The notes: a model not told the origin generated them from the letters alone. Shown: positions 45,924 through 57,681, counted from the stretch's first letter. The stretch: 64,000 nt of DNA from Anthostomella pinea (GCA_963556695.1 CAUWAG010000019.1:558001-622000), one strand, 5' to 3'. A program made the numbers and translations.

Positions 45924-47891
45924 GGTTGGCGAAGGGAGTGGCACTGGTGCTCGGAACGGAGGTCTAGACAGCCAGGAAATAGGGTTGTCTCTTCTGTGTA
46001 GGTATCGTGGCACAATTTGTAGCAGGAGGAGTATAGGAGGAGTAGAGGAGGGCAGGTTCTGCATGGCTGTTCTCTAGGAAAGTAAAATAGCAAAGGGGTT
46101 CCCTTTATACACACTGGAACAATATCACCATTTAGAACCAAGCTTCACTATCGTGCCTGGACAGCACCGGAGACCATTGACTCTGATGCAACTGAGATGA
46201 CGTTCACCGCAATCTCGAATAACCAGTGAATGTTTTGCCGCAACGAAACAACCTCGCCTTGACTCAGCCAGTCTCTCTCCAGCATCGCGCTCAGAGACTG
46301 GTGACTGGCTTGCGAATTCCTGGGTCTCTTCCACACAGCGAATGGATCGCAGCGATGATCGGTCGTTCGAGTCCCAATGAACTTTGTAGCAAGTAGTATT
46401 CATGGAGGAATTGACGAACCTCCGAACTTGATGGCAACCTGAATACCAAAGCAAGATCGCTCATGACCTACGAATTTGCGCGTAGATTGCAGTTCCTTGA
46501 CTCTTAAGCTGCGGCTACCAACTGCGAGATGTGCTACGCACTGCCGATACGACGGGTGAAGTCAACGTGCGATCTGTTTGTTTCAGCCGCATCAAATACA
46601 CGCCCAGAACGATGCGAGACCCTTGCAGATCTTCCGTGGCACTGGAAAGTCTTAGGTAACAGCTATTGCGTCTATTGGGGCATCTTGAATCCTGATGAGC
46701 CAAGACCTGACAAGACGTGAGCTATCCCCGCTGAGCTGTTCTTGACTCAGGAACCCTGCACCTACAGACAGAACCCCCACGAGCTGAATATCTTGCAATG
46801 AAGTTACCATAGAACCTTCCGCGGCCCCTGCGGTGTGACTCGCTACGGTAGTTGATAACGACGAAGATTCACGGACCACAATGGATGTTCGCTTGGCGAC
46901 AAAGACTGAAGGCGATGCCATCGAAATACCAGTCGAACATGGCCGTCAGGCAATTCTACAAGAGTAGGTCTGATATACTGTACGCCACTGACACCCAGCA
47001 AGTTGTAGTCGTTATCTTGAGGATGGAGATGGTTGATTATCATTCGTCGACTCCACCCCTCCTTTTCTCGCTTATCTACCCCCCGTTCTCCCCCCCATTC
47101 TCCCCAAGCTCGACAACCTCGATAGGGACAGGGGACAGGGGCAGGCATCGGCCCCCAACATCGTCATCTTGTGCTTTTCCCTATGTCAAATGCCATCGAG
47201 CTGCCATCGAGCTGCCACAGAAAGCATGATGTGGCATACCTATCCTAGCCCCCTAACTCTTGGGTGCACCCAAAGCTGGTAAGCAGCAGAATTATATCAT
47301 GATGCATATGCAGTCCTCCACGAACCACCGGTATCTCTCCCTGGCACCCCGATTTGCCAGACTTTGCAAGCCCGTCACACTGGAAGCCTTCACACTGGAA
47401 GCCTTCTTTACACCTGTCAAGGCCGCCACCGCTGTCACATCATGCAAAAGGACTGCGTGCATCTTACTGGTCTCGTATGATTATTCCCTCGCGGGTTTCC
47501 ATATACCACTACGCAGTCGTCATGATAACGATATCGCGAGTCAAACCACCATCTTTTCTTATCGAATTCGTCATTCTGCATCTGAGGACAAGCTGCTACC
47601 GTTGCGCCCAGACAGTGACAGACTGCTGGCTATAGCTTGAGACTATAAGTCGGTGGATACCGCCATCTGCATCGCCCTGCTGCGGATGCGGTGCGGAAAA
47701 GCCGTCACATCGGCAAGTCGGGTCTCCATTTCCCCAGGTCTGGGTCTGCAGTCTGACCTGGAGCCCTGCGCTAGCCATCGCGGGCGTGGGTAGAACTGAT
47801 TATTGAACATCTCCGTCCATTCCCACATTGCACTCCCGGTCTTCCTGCCCCCCGGATCCTCAAAGGCTCATCCGTGCCGTGAGACCTAACA
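45924..47891. other. Intergenic, divergent effector / regulator promoters
   Basis: About 2 kb between divergent genes. Contains two small tandem repeats: CACACTGGAAGCCTT twice around 47376-47406 and GAGCTGCCATC repeats around 47194-47215, plus a CT-rich tract (47050-47115). No coding region or RNA gene seen. Confidence 0.5.
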
Positions 47892-50708
47892 ATGGCTGGC
47901 CCGGATCTGTCAAGTCTGCCAACGCAGACAGCGTTGTCGCTAGGCTCGGGCCTTGGGTTCACGGACCCTGCTGCCGCACATCCCGCCAAAAAGAAGCCGA
48001 GGAGGGGCACGAATACCTCGGCCCAGAAACGGCGATGTGTAAGCACGTATGTGAGACCCTTGCTGCACTCTAGGAACATGCACCTTTGACTGACAGATGA
48101 GCTTCCCGTAGAGCCTGTGTTGCCTGCCGGCGCCGCAAATCGAAATGCGACGGAGCCCTGCCGAGTTGCGCTGCTTGCGCGAGCGTGTACACTACCGAAT
48201 GTGTCTACGACCCCAACTCAGACCACCGTCGAAAAGGCGTATACAAGGAGAAGATCGATAGCATGAAAGCCCGCAACTCGACGCTCCAGATCCTGATCGA
48301 AGCTATCCTTAACGCCGACGAGGAGGATGTCCCCAATATCGTCAAGAGGATACGTACATGCGACAGCTTGGATAATGTGGCCGAGGCGATACTGAGGCAG
48401 GAGACGGGCGGTGGGGAGCTGGAAGACGAAGACCACGTAGAGGACGACTACACCTCCGCAATACCCATCGAGGGCGAGAGAGATCTCGCCCGCAACATGG
48501 GAGAATTGCGCTTGGAAAACGGGGCCACCCGCTACATCGGCGGCACATCGCATCTGATACACTGGGATACGCTGGGCTCATCAAATACCGAACAGGAGGA
48601 GTCTGAGGATACCAACACAGATGATGTCGACCCTGTCACCAGTTGGTCCGACGTCACCAAAGACCCAGAAGTTATCATCCATCTTCTTAACATGTACTTC
48701 AACTGGCACTATCCATACTTCACTACACTTTCGCGCACTCTTTTCTACCGGGATTTCTTGAAGGGCAAGCGGCATATTGCCCCCTTTAAAACGGCCTACT
48801 GCTCTTCGCTACTAGTCAACGCAATGCTGGCCCTCGGGTGTCACTTCACCAGTGTACCCAGTGCCTACGCCATCCCAGGAGATAGCTGGACAAAGGGCGA
48901 CCATTTCTTTGCCGAAGCCAAGAGGCTGATCGTTGATCACGATGAATACGAGAAGCCTCGATTGGCTACCGTCCAAGCCCTTGCTCTGATGTCGGTCAGA
49001 GAAGCAGGGTGTGGCCGCGAAGCAAAAGGCTGGGTCTACAGTGGCATGAGTTTCAGAATGGCACAGGACCTGGGACTCAACACAGACATCGGTGGCATTC
49101 GCAGCGACACCGATAATCTGGACGAGCACGAGATCGACGCACGGAGAGTCACATTCTGGGGCTGTTTCCTGTTTGATAAGTGCTGGTCCAACTACCTCGG
49201 CCGACTTCCCCAGCTGCCCAGGAGCTCCTACAGCATTCCTAAATACGATGTCTTCCCTGACGAAGATGCTGAAGCCTGGTGTCCTTATAGTGACACAGGT
49301 TTTGAGGAGACTTTGAAGCAGCCGTCACGAACCCGCACGATTGGCTTACAATTGTCGAAGCTCTGTGAGATCAGCAGTGATCTACTTCTATTTTTCTACC
49401 ACCCAAATCATATAGGCCGGTCAAGCGGGAAATCGGCTGAACTGAAAAAGCTGAGCGAATTGCATCGACGCCTGGAGGACTGGCGAAAGGAGTTGCCAAG
49501 GGTACTCGAACCTGGGGAAGGGCAGCTCCCGAATGTCATCCTCATGCAGTAAGTCTTGTCCGCAATCTCTGCTTATTGCACTAAAGCTCACATCGCCTAG
49601 CATGTTTTTCCATCTTCAGTATATTCATCTGTTTCGGCCATTCCTCAAGTACTCACCTAACGCGTCGCCTTTACCGCCTCACGTATCTCCGCGCAGAATC
49701 TGCACTGCCAACGCGGGTGCGATTTCCAAGCTCATGCGCTTATACAAGAAGCTCTATAACCTGCGCCAAATCTGCAACATTGCAGTCTACATGCTGCACT
49801 CCGCCTGCACTATTCACATATTAAATCTCCCTGAGAAGACGGCGAGAAGAGACATCATTCATGGAGTCAAACACCTCGAAGAGATCGCCGAAGACTGGCT
49901 CTGTGGCAGAAGGACTCTTAGCATCATTAGTGTTCTCGCACGCAAGTGGAATGTGGAATTGCCGGAAGAAGCCTCCCAGGTTCTACAGCGAACAGATGAA
50001 CGCTGGGGCACTTTCCACACTTCCGATGTCCCCTCCCCGCGGTCACATGTGGTCACGACGCCATCGCCACCGGCTGCAAGGGGCTCTTCACCTCAAGCGA
50101 AGAAAAAAGACTATAGCCCGGGACGCCACAGGGTCGCAGCGGTTTCACCCTCGCCTCCTTCCGCTGTCTCCGGATACAGAACATCCCCTGAGATGATGAA
50201 CAGTTTCGCGCCATCTCCCAACCACTTCCAGTCCAGTCTGCAAGTGACGGAGCATATGTTGAATGACGGAGCTACGATGGGCAATTCGATACCAATGGAC
50301 ATGGGAGCACTGAACAGTTCGAATTGGCGGCAGCCATCTGCGACGGAACCCATACCGAGCTACCCACAGCCCTACGCGTCCCTGCCGAACAACATCCGAT
50401 CTAATCGGACTTCTCGAAACACCACACGAGACGCCACTCCGAACTCACTCTATGCCATCGACGGGCAAGAATGGTACCTGAAGGACGGCGTGAATTGGCA
50501 ATCCGGATTTGACGTCTGGACCACTGGCGGGACAGGGTCCAACAGCATGCCGGACCCGTCTCTCTTCATGTTCGCTGCCAACAACACCTCTGATAACACT
50601 CATGGCGCTAACAACGCCAGGCGGTCTTCACCCAACATGGACTTCAACTTTGACAGCCTGAACAACCTGTCTTCCATTGATGGGTGGGATCTGTCAAACC
50701 TTGAATGA
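47892..50708 (+). CDS. Zn2Cys6 transcription factor, NirA/NIT-4-like
   Basis: Nuclear DNA-binding activator or repressor of the fungal zinc-cluster family. Exons 47892-48046, 48112-49548, 49601-50708; introns 65 and 52 nt; phases fit; 899 residues. The basic stretch KKKPRRG precedes a complete zinc cluster, Cys54, 57, 64, 71, 74 and 82 (C-x2-C-x6-C-x6-C-x2-C-x7-C), interrupted by the first intron just before it. The linker YDPNSDHRRKGVYKEKIDSM with the following helix resembles NIT-4-annotated proteins. The middle regulatory domain (about 185-480) shows the fungal-trans pattern with HYPYFTTLSRTLFYRD, SVREAGCGREAKGW and RRVTFWGCFLFDKCWS. The C-terminal 330 residues are Ser/Pro/Asn-rich, likely activation region. 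Being NIT-4-like does not prove nitrate control, and no nitrate genes are next to it. Confidence 0.9.
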
Positions 50709-51980
50709 GCAATGAATGGATGGGAAATATACTTTGGTCTCGAATGTACTTAGGGCCGCGCTGGGCGGTTGTACTCAATCTCTTGGGACGATACCACAGG
50801 ATCTGGCGTCGATATAACAATAGATGTACTGTACACATGAATTTCTGGTTTGGGCAGTGTCACCAGTTGTATGGCACATGGGAATGTGGTGCACGGTTTG
50901 CTCCTGTACTTGATGGCTTCGAAGAGAATATAGAAGCCTGCTTGTAATTTGACGATCTTATGATCAACTTCACCCGTCCCTGTCGTCCGTGCAGCCTCAT
51001 GCTGATCACATTCAAACTCGGGAACGGGGGAGCGCCCGACAGCCTTTCACGATGCTTATCCCGTATCAAACCCAGATTGGCACCTTGGAAGTGGCCCGTG
51101 GCATTTCCATGGCCGCCGGGGTTGCGTAGTTGTAGTTGATGCTTTGTCCCCCTTTAAGTTAGCGCTCGAGATGCAACGAGTAGGTAAGTCCATGCGGGAT
51201 AATTACCAATCGGTTTCTGCGCTTTCTGTTCTCGCATGCATAGGTACTTACCTATCTGACCGTTGGGATTGTGGCATAGGACTCAGGGGTATGCGGACCC
51301 CAAGGGATATATTAACGATCTTTTCTAGCTTACCCTTCGTCACTTCACGGGTTCGGGCGTTAGGCTGGCCAGGACTGTTGTGTGTGAGCGGAGAGCAGCA
51401 CGGTCTGGATATCGGCTTGATGGGTATGGTTTATCGCATACCCCAGTGGTCATGTTGGAGAAATCGTGCATACTGGCGACTGCTGAGAGCGAGGGGTAAT
51501 GCTAATGGTTGGTGAATGTCTCTTGGACACGAACGGAGAACAACCGCGCGTGAAACATAATAACTCACGGCCCTTATAGCTGGGATATGTCAGCTATGTT
51601 ACCATGGCTGCTGACTTTCCCCTTTTACCTTTGGCGGATTCGTGGCTGGATCGAATCGCTCGCATTCAACACTCAAGAAACGTAAACAACCAAACAGGGG
51701 CTGTTTTATCTTCCAGCTTTTATAAAGCTTTTACCGGCATCTTGATGTCGGGCCTCGCGAAAGGGCGTCAATGGAGGGCAACTGTGTCAAACCGCCTTTT
51801 TGCACTGACAATCCAATATCTCTACCGAGGGCTCCTTCGCCGTACCTGCTGACACTTAGGAGGAATTCAGAGTATTTATTCTCAAGACTTTCGATTTAAA
51901 GTTCCCACCTCAGAGAGGCCGTCTTTCAAACTGAAGCCAACCCCTCCTTATCCCGGCCTCCATTCCGTGGACCGGGATAG

Positions 51981-52161
51981 TGTTGAATGGCGCATAAGCC
52001 ACCGTGGCGTTCAAGGAGGTGGCAGTGCACCAACAAGGCCAATAGGGCATTTTTAGGCCACCTAGCCCACAGAAGGATTTTCACAGAGATACAACACTCT
52101 AACCAGAATCACCAGAATACACGTTATCAACCAGATCAACCATAATACACGCTGTTTAACA
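51981..52161 (+). mobile_element. Solo LTR (181 bp), TSD GATAG
   Basis: Starts TGTTGAATGG and ends TGTTTAACA, with TG...CA ends. It is flanked by a perfect 5-bp duplication GATAG (51976-51980 and 52162-52166). No coding sequence inside. The first ten bases equal those of the copia A LTR at 950, but the rest differs, so it is a related or different copia family. The orientation is assumed from this start; it could be the reverse. Confidence 0.82.
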
Positions 52162-52297
52162 GATAGCATTCGTGTAAGGCCCACCACAGTACCGTTGTCG
52201 ACTTGCTATCGCCAGTGTCACATCCGCGAAATGGGTCGTGGGCATGAATTTGTTGAGTGTTCAAATGGTGCGTTTCTGTTCACGCCGCAGCCGTTAA

Positions 52298-52325
52298 TGT
52301 TGTTGTTGTTGTTGTTGTTGTTGTT
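52298..52325 (+). repeat. (TGT)n microsatellite
   Basis: Nine uninterrupted TGT/GTT units in the intergenic region. Likely polymorphic in length. Confidence 0.95.
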
Positions 52326-53586
52326 ATATTTAACGCCAGGGGATCAAGCCGCATAGCGGCGATCTCGAGCCTCCCAAGGGGCATACAGGCGTGCTAGGCT
52401 AGGAAGTACCGATACGGTATATTACAAGGAACTTTTGTCGTCGCTTAACCCATCTAGCATATCGTCACCGCCCGACATCACTGGAAGTTCACACATAGTG
52501 TACACTACTACTACATCTCCCCTTCTGTCGACGGCTTCGCAAATCTTTCACGAGTCCCCCCTCCTCCGGGTGAGGGATGGTGCCTCAATCCACCCCACAC
52601 GGTACCTTCGATAAGTCGCTTGCGTGTCATCTTCCTCAATGGTGTCTTCAACCAACCAGAAGAACCCAATAAATTAGTACAGCTCAGACGCCCGGTGTAC
52701 AAGGGGTTCGCATCTGTGCCGTCTATAATACCTGTACTTTACGGTCAGCTGTGGAAAGCTCTGGCGTAGGTTTTAATATCCACTGGTTGAAGAAACTTGA
52801 TGCAGCCAACGGATGGCTGAATCGAGGTTCGTTCTGGGAACCGCTGAGTATTGTCTAAGCTCTCCGTTACCTTCACTGACCGTAGCTATCATGAAGTCCA
52901 TGACTTTTTCTCTGTGGAGCGCCTCATCGTATGGTTTCGCTCATTCGATAGCGTTAGACGCCGTCTCTCAAGTAGGTTCTCCGAATCGTATGAAGAGCCG
53001 CATCATTTATAGAGGCGTCGCAATTCGGGTTGTCGGGCCCATCAAGCCCTGCATTCTTTCTCCCGGCCTCTCTCTTGAACCCAGGATATTGACTGGCGAG
53101 CGTAGATATGCCCGATAGCGAAGATGGCCAGAACCAACTGCAATGACGCGGTCCATCACTTCTTTCATCTACATCTCATGATGAGAACAAGGGAGCTCTT
53201 TGACTTGGGACAGAGCCAACCTTTGTACGGTAAGTAAAGAGACAAAGGTCAGCAGATCCGACGCTCGAGACTTGCACATGAAGGCTTTGTGGCACAGGTG
53301 CGATCCTTTCAGATTCTCATTACGAAGACAAAGACGCCATCGGTACAATGCGTTGTTCTCGCGAGAAAGGCGTACTGGAAACCCACCACCATAAAGAGCA
53401 GAACAATTCCCTTGCAAGATGGTCTTCTGTGCATCTCATCAGCCATCAACATCACAGCACTAAATCAGAGGGACTAAACAACCCTCATCTAACATCCGCT
53501 TCTTTGTATTTCATTTATCACCCACATCACACACCAGAGACATTATAAGTATTCTCTGAAAAAAGAAAATAAATCCCAGCGCTACT

Positions 53587-54648
53587 ATGGATAACACGGA
53601 TTATGCGGTTAGCTGGGAAGACCAATTTATGGACCCCATACTCCTAAATGAAGATCAAAGGATCTGTGCCAGTCCGGAACCCGTCGTCGGAACTCCGACA
53701 GAAATTGAGCGCACAATGTTGGACGAGATGCTGAGCCTCGCAGCATCTTCAGCTACAGTAGCAGGTTATCAACCTCAGCCTGAGCAGGAGAGTACCGATT
53801 ACCTGCTGGACCCATTGCTGGACTCTACTTCCACTATGCCACAAATGCCTTTGAACTTGAATTACCAGCAGAATATGGGGCTCGCACCGCCACCATATTA
53901 CGACCCTTGCTACCCATCAATGCAGGATTTTTCCTGGGGTTTGCGAAACCCAATGACGATGAACCCAGGCTACCCGGCATATCCAGGGGGGCAATACCCG
54001 TTGCCGGCCGCATATACACCATACACGACGCCCTGGCAAGGGGCCGGGATGCCAATGCCCGCACCCTATAGCGAAAGCATACGTGATAAACCGACAATCA
54101 CAGATAACATCAGACGGGTGAAGCGGAAGCCGAAGCGGAAGCCGTCCAAGCCAGCTAAAGAGGTTACCGAGAAGGTGGCGAAGCGAAGAGTCAGGCGCCA
54201 AGCTGTAATAAAGGGCCAAAAGCAAGGGCAAAAGCCGGAATCCGCCATGGCCGTCCCACTAAGCGAGTTCCTAAAGGACGTCGACGTGGGTGACATCGAC
54301 ATCGAAGCCTACGCGAACCGCGGCACGGCGGCACGGCTGGAAGAGACGGCCCAGCGCAGAGGGAAGACAGGAAAGACCCCCAGGCCCCTGAATCCGGCCA
54401 TGCTGTACCGAAAGGCGTACCAGCACCGCGTTCGCCGGTGGCAGGAGGACAGTCATTACACTGAAAATGCTATTTCTGTGACCACGGCTAATAGCTGGCA
54501 TTCAGAGACCGAGGAGGTGAAGGATCGCTTCCGGCGGCTGGCCAAGATCGAGGCGCAGGGCCACAGTGCCGCTTTCCCGGACTATGAGTACAAACCCGAA
54601 CGATATTATGGCGTCAAGCGTAAAGCTGTCAATTATGATGAGGGGTAG
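53587..54648 (+). CDS. HMG-box protein of the MATA_HMG type
   Basis: Single-exon gene, 353 residues. The C-terminal part (about 265-337) fits the sequence-specific HMG box of fungal mating-type-like regulators: RPLNPAMLYRK, a short helix, AISVTTANSWHSETEEVKDRF, LAKIEAQGH and PDYEYKPER. In classical boxes the first helix reads RPPNAFILYR and the second starts ...ISxxxGxxW; here PNAF is LNPA and the Gly before Trp is replaced by Asn-Ser, so the box is divergent. A strongly basic stretch (about 176-206, RRVKRKPKRKPSKPAK) is a likely nuclear signal. The first 150 residues are acidic, then Pro/Tyr/Met-rich, as in activation domains. No second mating-type gene, SLA2 or APN2 is adjacent, so this is not the MAT locus. 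Function unknown beyond DNA binding. Confidence 0.8.
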   Translation: MDNTDYAVSWEDQFMDPILLNEDQRICASPEPVVGTPTEIERTMLDEMLSLAASSATVAGYQPQPEQESTDYLLDPLLDSTSTMPQMPLNLNYQQNMGLAPPPYYDPCYPSMQDFSWGLRNPMTMNPGYPAYPGGQYPLPAAYTPYTTPWQGAGMPMPAPYSESIRDKPTITDNIRRVKRKPKRKPSKPAKEVTEKVAKRRVRRQAVIKGQKQGQKPESAMAVPLSEFLKDVDVGDIDIEAYANRGTAARLEETAQRRGKTGKTPRPLNPAMLYRKAYQHRVRRWQEDSHYTENAISVTTANSWHSETEEVKDRFRRLAKIEAQGHSAAFPDYEYKPERYYGVKRKAVNYDEG

Positions 54649-55050
54649 GTACAGAATGTAGACTGATCATAAGGTGGGTTTGTCTAGGGGTTACAAGATT
54701 TATAGGGTTTCGGTAAGTCTTCCTTTTGCCTGATATTTCTTTCGTACATTTAATCCAAAAATGCAACATTGCAGCTCCACCACTCCTTTTGTGACCCCTA
54801 TCCACCATGACAGCCACCGAAGGTTGATTGTGAATCGTTGATCTGGCCATTATATACTCAAAGCAGCCTCCGTACCTAGCAGCCTAGAATCGACTTTTGG
54901 CTCGAGGCTATGGGACAACACTGTGGGCCTCAGCTCCTTGCATTTCATTGCACCCGCTACAGTATAAATAGGTATAATCCGTCATACCTCCTCTCCGCAT
55001 TTCTATCAAATCTCCTCCATCCAGCAATTATCCGTCGCGCAACAGTCGTC
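54649..55050. promoter_or_regulatory. Intergenic; promoter of the DUF3632-like gene
   Basis: Contains TATAAATA at 54963-54970, about 85 bp before ATG 55051, in a CT-rich leader. Otherwise nothing recognised. Confidence 0.5.
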
Positions 55051-55877
55051 ATGTCAGACTCCTGGTTCGCGGACCAACTAGCACAAGACGGCGACACCGA
55101 AGACAGCATGCACCGCGACGAAGCCCAAGCACTGAAGGACTCCCTGCGCCGGCACACAACCGCACAGCAAGCCGCCCGCGCCATCACCCTCTCCATCGAG
55201 CAGTCCCGCACCCCCGGATGCGATCTTCCACGCCTCTGGGGCTTCCTATCAGATGTCCTGATCGAGCTGCCCGCCGCGCACATCGCGGAGCTCGTTGCGC
55301 TTCTGCAGTCCAGGACCTCCCGCCGGCCGATCTCTCCGCCGTACCAGAGCGGGAGCGGCCGGTCCACGGGCGGCTCTGGCGCAGCCTGCCGGGATTCGGG
55401 CACCATTTCACGGATGTGCACCACGCAGATGGGTGGCGCACGGCCTTCGTCTGGGACCGGAAGTCTACCGCAGAGCGCGAGGAGTTTCGCGCCCGCCATG
55501 TCAAGAAGGCGAACGTCGAGGCGCGGTTGGCGGTCGCGGATGTGGGTACGATCCCTGTGGATTGGGGCTATGAGTGCATTGCCGACGCGCTGGAGCGGAC
55601 GATCGACGATGACGGACTGCGAGGGGCCGAGGTGAGCGCCGCGGCGGAGTGGCTCGATGTCGCTGGCGAGCTGTTTGTACGAGGTATCGCGCACGGCGAT
55701 GCGAGCTGGGCGTTTGGCAGTCACATAAAGCGGGACCTGAGGGGGGAAGGAGTCATGAGCTTGGATCGCTGGAGGTTCTGGGAAAGCCGCCTTACCACTT
55801 TGGCTGGTCAGACTGGGCCTTCAGGGGAGGTGGCGAAGAAGGCGTTGGAGAGCATGAAGAGAATCGGCGTTGATTAA
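55051..55877 (+). CDS. DUF3632-like protein, frame broken near 55307
   Basis: Fungal protein family of unknown function. The first part, from ATG 55051 (MSDSWFADQLAQDG), reads in frame 1 through a helical segment ending HIAELVALLQ at 55308. The second part reads in frame 0 from QDLPPADLSAVPE to the TAA at 55875-55877, with WRSLPGFGHHFTDVHHADGW, RARHVKKANVEARL and SLDRWRFWESRL. Together they make about 275 residues with the family layout (N-terminal helices, LP-x-G-W region, C-terminal helices). The frame changes at LLQ/QDL; adding one base there would restore it, and an intron would be too short (40 nt) with poor sites. Strong GC3 bias on both sides shows the coding sequence was under selection until recently. 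DUF assignment is from memory of the pattern. Ends 48 bp from the convergent glycosyltransferase stop. Confidence 0.65.
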
Positions 55878-55925
55878 GGTAAGTTAGTACTACGATATGA
55901 GTTTTGTTGACTCACTCGACGGTAT

Positions 55926-56861
55926 CTATCTACCATCAGCCTCCTCGCCACCTTTTGCATTTTTCCATGAGCCAGCATAGTGGTGTGTTACAAGTACCCG
56001 CCCCGGCACCTTATCCCCAAACTGCATGTTCATCTGGTTTGCAAACGCGTAGTCGGGCAGCACCAGCACGTCCCCTACCAGCTTCGGTTCCGCGACATTG
56101 GATATATCGTCATTGCCCACTGGCCGGTCGAGCATCCTGCTCAGGCTCTTCAGGATCCCGCGCGTCAGCCTGCGCGGACCTGAGACGTCGATAATATCAT
56201 CGAGCATCTCGAGGGTCAAATCTTGTACACCGACGCCGAGCTCTTCGGCCTTGCCAACCAGTCCTTCCAGGCAGTCTTCGGCGACGGTCAGCAGATGTGG
56301 CGACTTCGGTTTCGCCATGATGGTCCAGCTGGCGAATTGCCGGACCCAGATGTCCACGTCGAACTCCAGTCCCACGACGATGCTCGCGTCTGCCTTGTAC
56401 TGCTCTGGAACCCATTCTTCGATGGGCACCTCACAGGAGACGTCCAGGTCGTTCCAGATACTGCCGTATTCGTACAGGATGAGATAGCGGAGCAGGTCGG
56501 CCTTGATGATTGGGATACTGATGTTGAGAAAGGCGTCTACTAGGTCGGGACGAGAGGCAAACTGGGTCTTGACGAAGTCGTCCCCCGATATGTCTGTCAA
56601 AAACTCGAGCTGGAAGGTCGGATTGTTGGCAATACAAGAGCGGGTGTACCCTCGAAGTTCGTCATTCATGCTCCTGGGCCCGACTTTGTACCACAGCTTG
56701 TTCGGTATTGTTGTCTGTTGCGGTGTTTGTTCGAAGTGGAACAGAACTTGGCTCGTCCACCGGGGACCTTGAAGACTAAGAAGACAGTAACATACTGTCA
56801 GGACACCAGCAGCGGCAAGCAGCCTGACGATAATAGGGGGTCGAAATGACGATTGAAGCAT
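55926..56861 (-). CDS. GT32 (Och1-like) glycosyltransferase, type II membrane protein
   Basis: Golgi-type sugar transferase; the family includes alpha-1,6-mannosyltransferase Och1 and sphingolipid mannosyltransferases. Single exon, 311 residues. An N-terminal anchor (about 9-30) follows a short cytosolic tail. The stem is brief, and the catalytic part begins IPNKLWYKVG (52-61). The core has IPIIKADLLRYLILYEYGSIWNDLD; the DxD metal/nucleotide-sugar motif is Asp138-Asp140. Then come VGLEFDVDIWVRQFASWTIMAKP and, near the end, the family block THHYAGSWK. The single-exon short form is smaller than Och1 itself (about 380-480), so it is probably one of the many paralogues of this family in Pezizomycotina. 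Intact, no odd features. It lies tail-to-tail with the DUF3632-like gene. Confidence 0.9.
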   Translation of the reverse strand: MLQSSFRPPIIVRLLAAAGVLTVCYCLLSLQGPRWTSQVLFHFEQTPQQTTIPNKLWYKVGPRSMNDELRGYTRSCIANNPTFQLEFLTDISGDDFVKTQFASRPDLVDAFLNISIPIIKADLLRYLILYEYGSIWNDLDVSCEVPIEEWVPEQYKADASIVVGLEFDVDIWVRQFASWTIMAKPKSPHLLTVAEDCLEGLVGKAEELGVGVQDLTLEMLDDIIDVSGPRRLTRGILKSLSRMLDRPVGNDDISNVAEPKLVGDVLVLPDYAFANQMNMQFGDKVPGRVLVTHHYAGSWKNAKGGEEADGR

Positions 56862-57681
56862 CTTTGAAGGCTGTCAGAAGCTGTCGACCTGGCGGAAGAA
56901 ATAGTGTAGAAGAGAGTCAAGAGACTTTGTGTCCCAACCCAGAAGATTGAGATGGTATCGATGTAGCGTACAGCACGGGGGTTCTGATTTTTGTTGTCTT
57001 TTGGGGTATTTGGGTTTGGCTCCTCCCTTCCAATCGAAGAGCCTAAATAATAAAATAAGTCGATGTGGAATCAATTCAGGCTCTGCTGTAACCTTGAGCA
57101 AATTAACGAAAAATCCAAAATTTGGTGGCTCATGGCTGAACTCTGTTCGTCTTCTTCCTCAATCTCAACGCCAATATGTCACAGTGCAGAAGAGACAAAG
57201 AAGTGCGCTTGCTTGCTCCGGGGGAGCGCGGCCCAGCTCGTTTTAAGGACAAGGACTTCGGGCTGTACTCGACCAACTTGACAACGGCCCGGACCTCTCG
57301 CCCCCTGACAGCGGCACATTGGGCGGATATTGCGCTTCGTTGTTTGGTCGGTGTGCGACCCGACAGAGTGGTCCGGCCAATTAGAATGCAATCCAGCATC
57401 GCAACCCCTGGTTCGGCGCTTCGCAGCCAGCCGCCCACGATGCTCTAAAGTTGTTGGTTTCAAGTCTCGCTACTCGCCAACAGACACGAGCTGCAAGATC
57501 TCGTCGGGTTTATATTTACATTCTCAGGAGACGGGCAGAGACGTGTCCGAGTCTTGTGAAAGCCATGAACCTTCCCTCGGCTCTCCCCCCTCGGCCCTTG
57601 CTCGCTATAAACCCGCTCTTTCGCGGTCGCCGATGCGCAATCCAGACAATTACTTGACCATATCACCTTTACACCTTCACT
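56862..57681. other. Intergenic, divergent GT32 / membrane-protein promoters
   Basis: Contains TATAAA at 57606-57611, 71 bp before the membrane-protein start, and TTTATTATTTAGG on the minus strand near the GT32 start. Short readings (57179-57463, 57330-57788) have no domain. Confidence 0.5.

Larger units (their letters stand above)
50709..53586. other. Intergenic region of 2.9 kb with a solo LTR
   Basis: Contains a 181-bp solo LTR (51981-52161) and a GTT microsatellite (52298-52325). Readings at 51144-51515 and 52813-53118 have no domain. The last 400 bp are the promoter side of the HMG-box gene, without a clear TATA. Nothing else recognised. Confidence 0.5.

Noticed and set aside
46355..46385. 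tRNA T-arm-like GTTCGAGTCCC
   Set aside because: The bordering bases do not pair to a 5-bp stem and no acceptor stem or D-arm is present nearby.
53587..54648. Mating-type locus
   Set aside because: Only one divergent HMG box, no alpha-box gene and no APN2/SLA2/COX13 neighbours.
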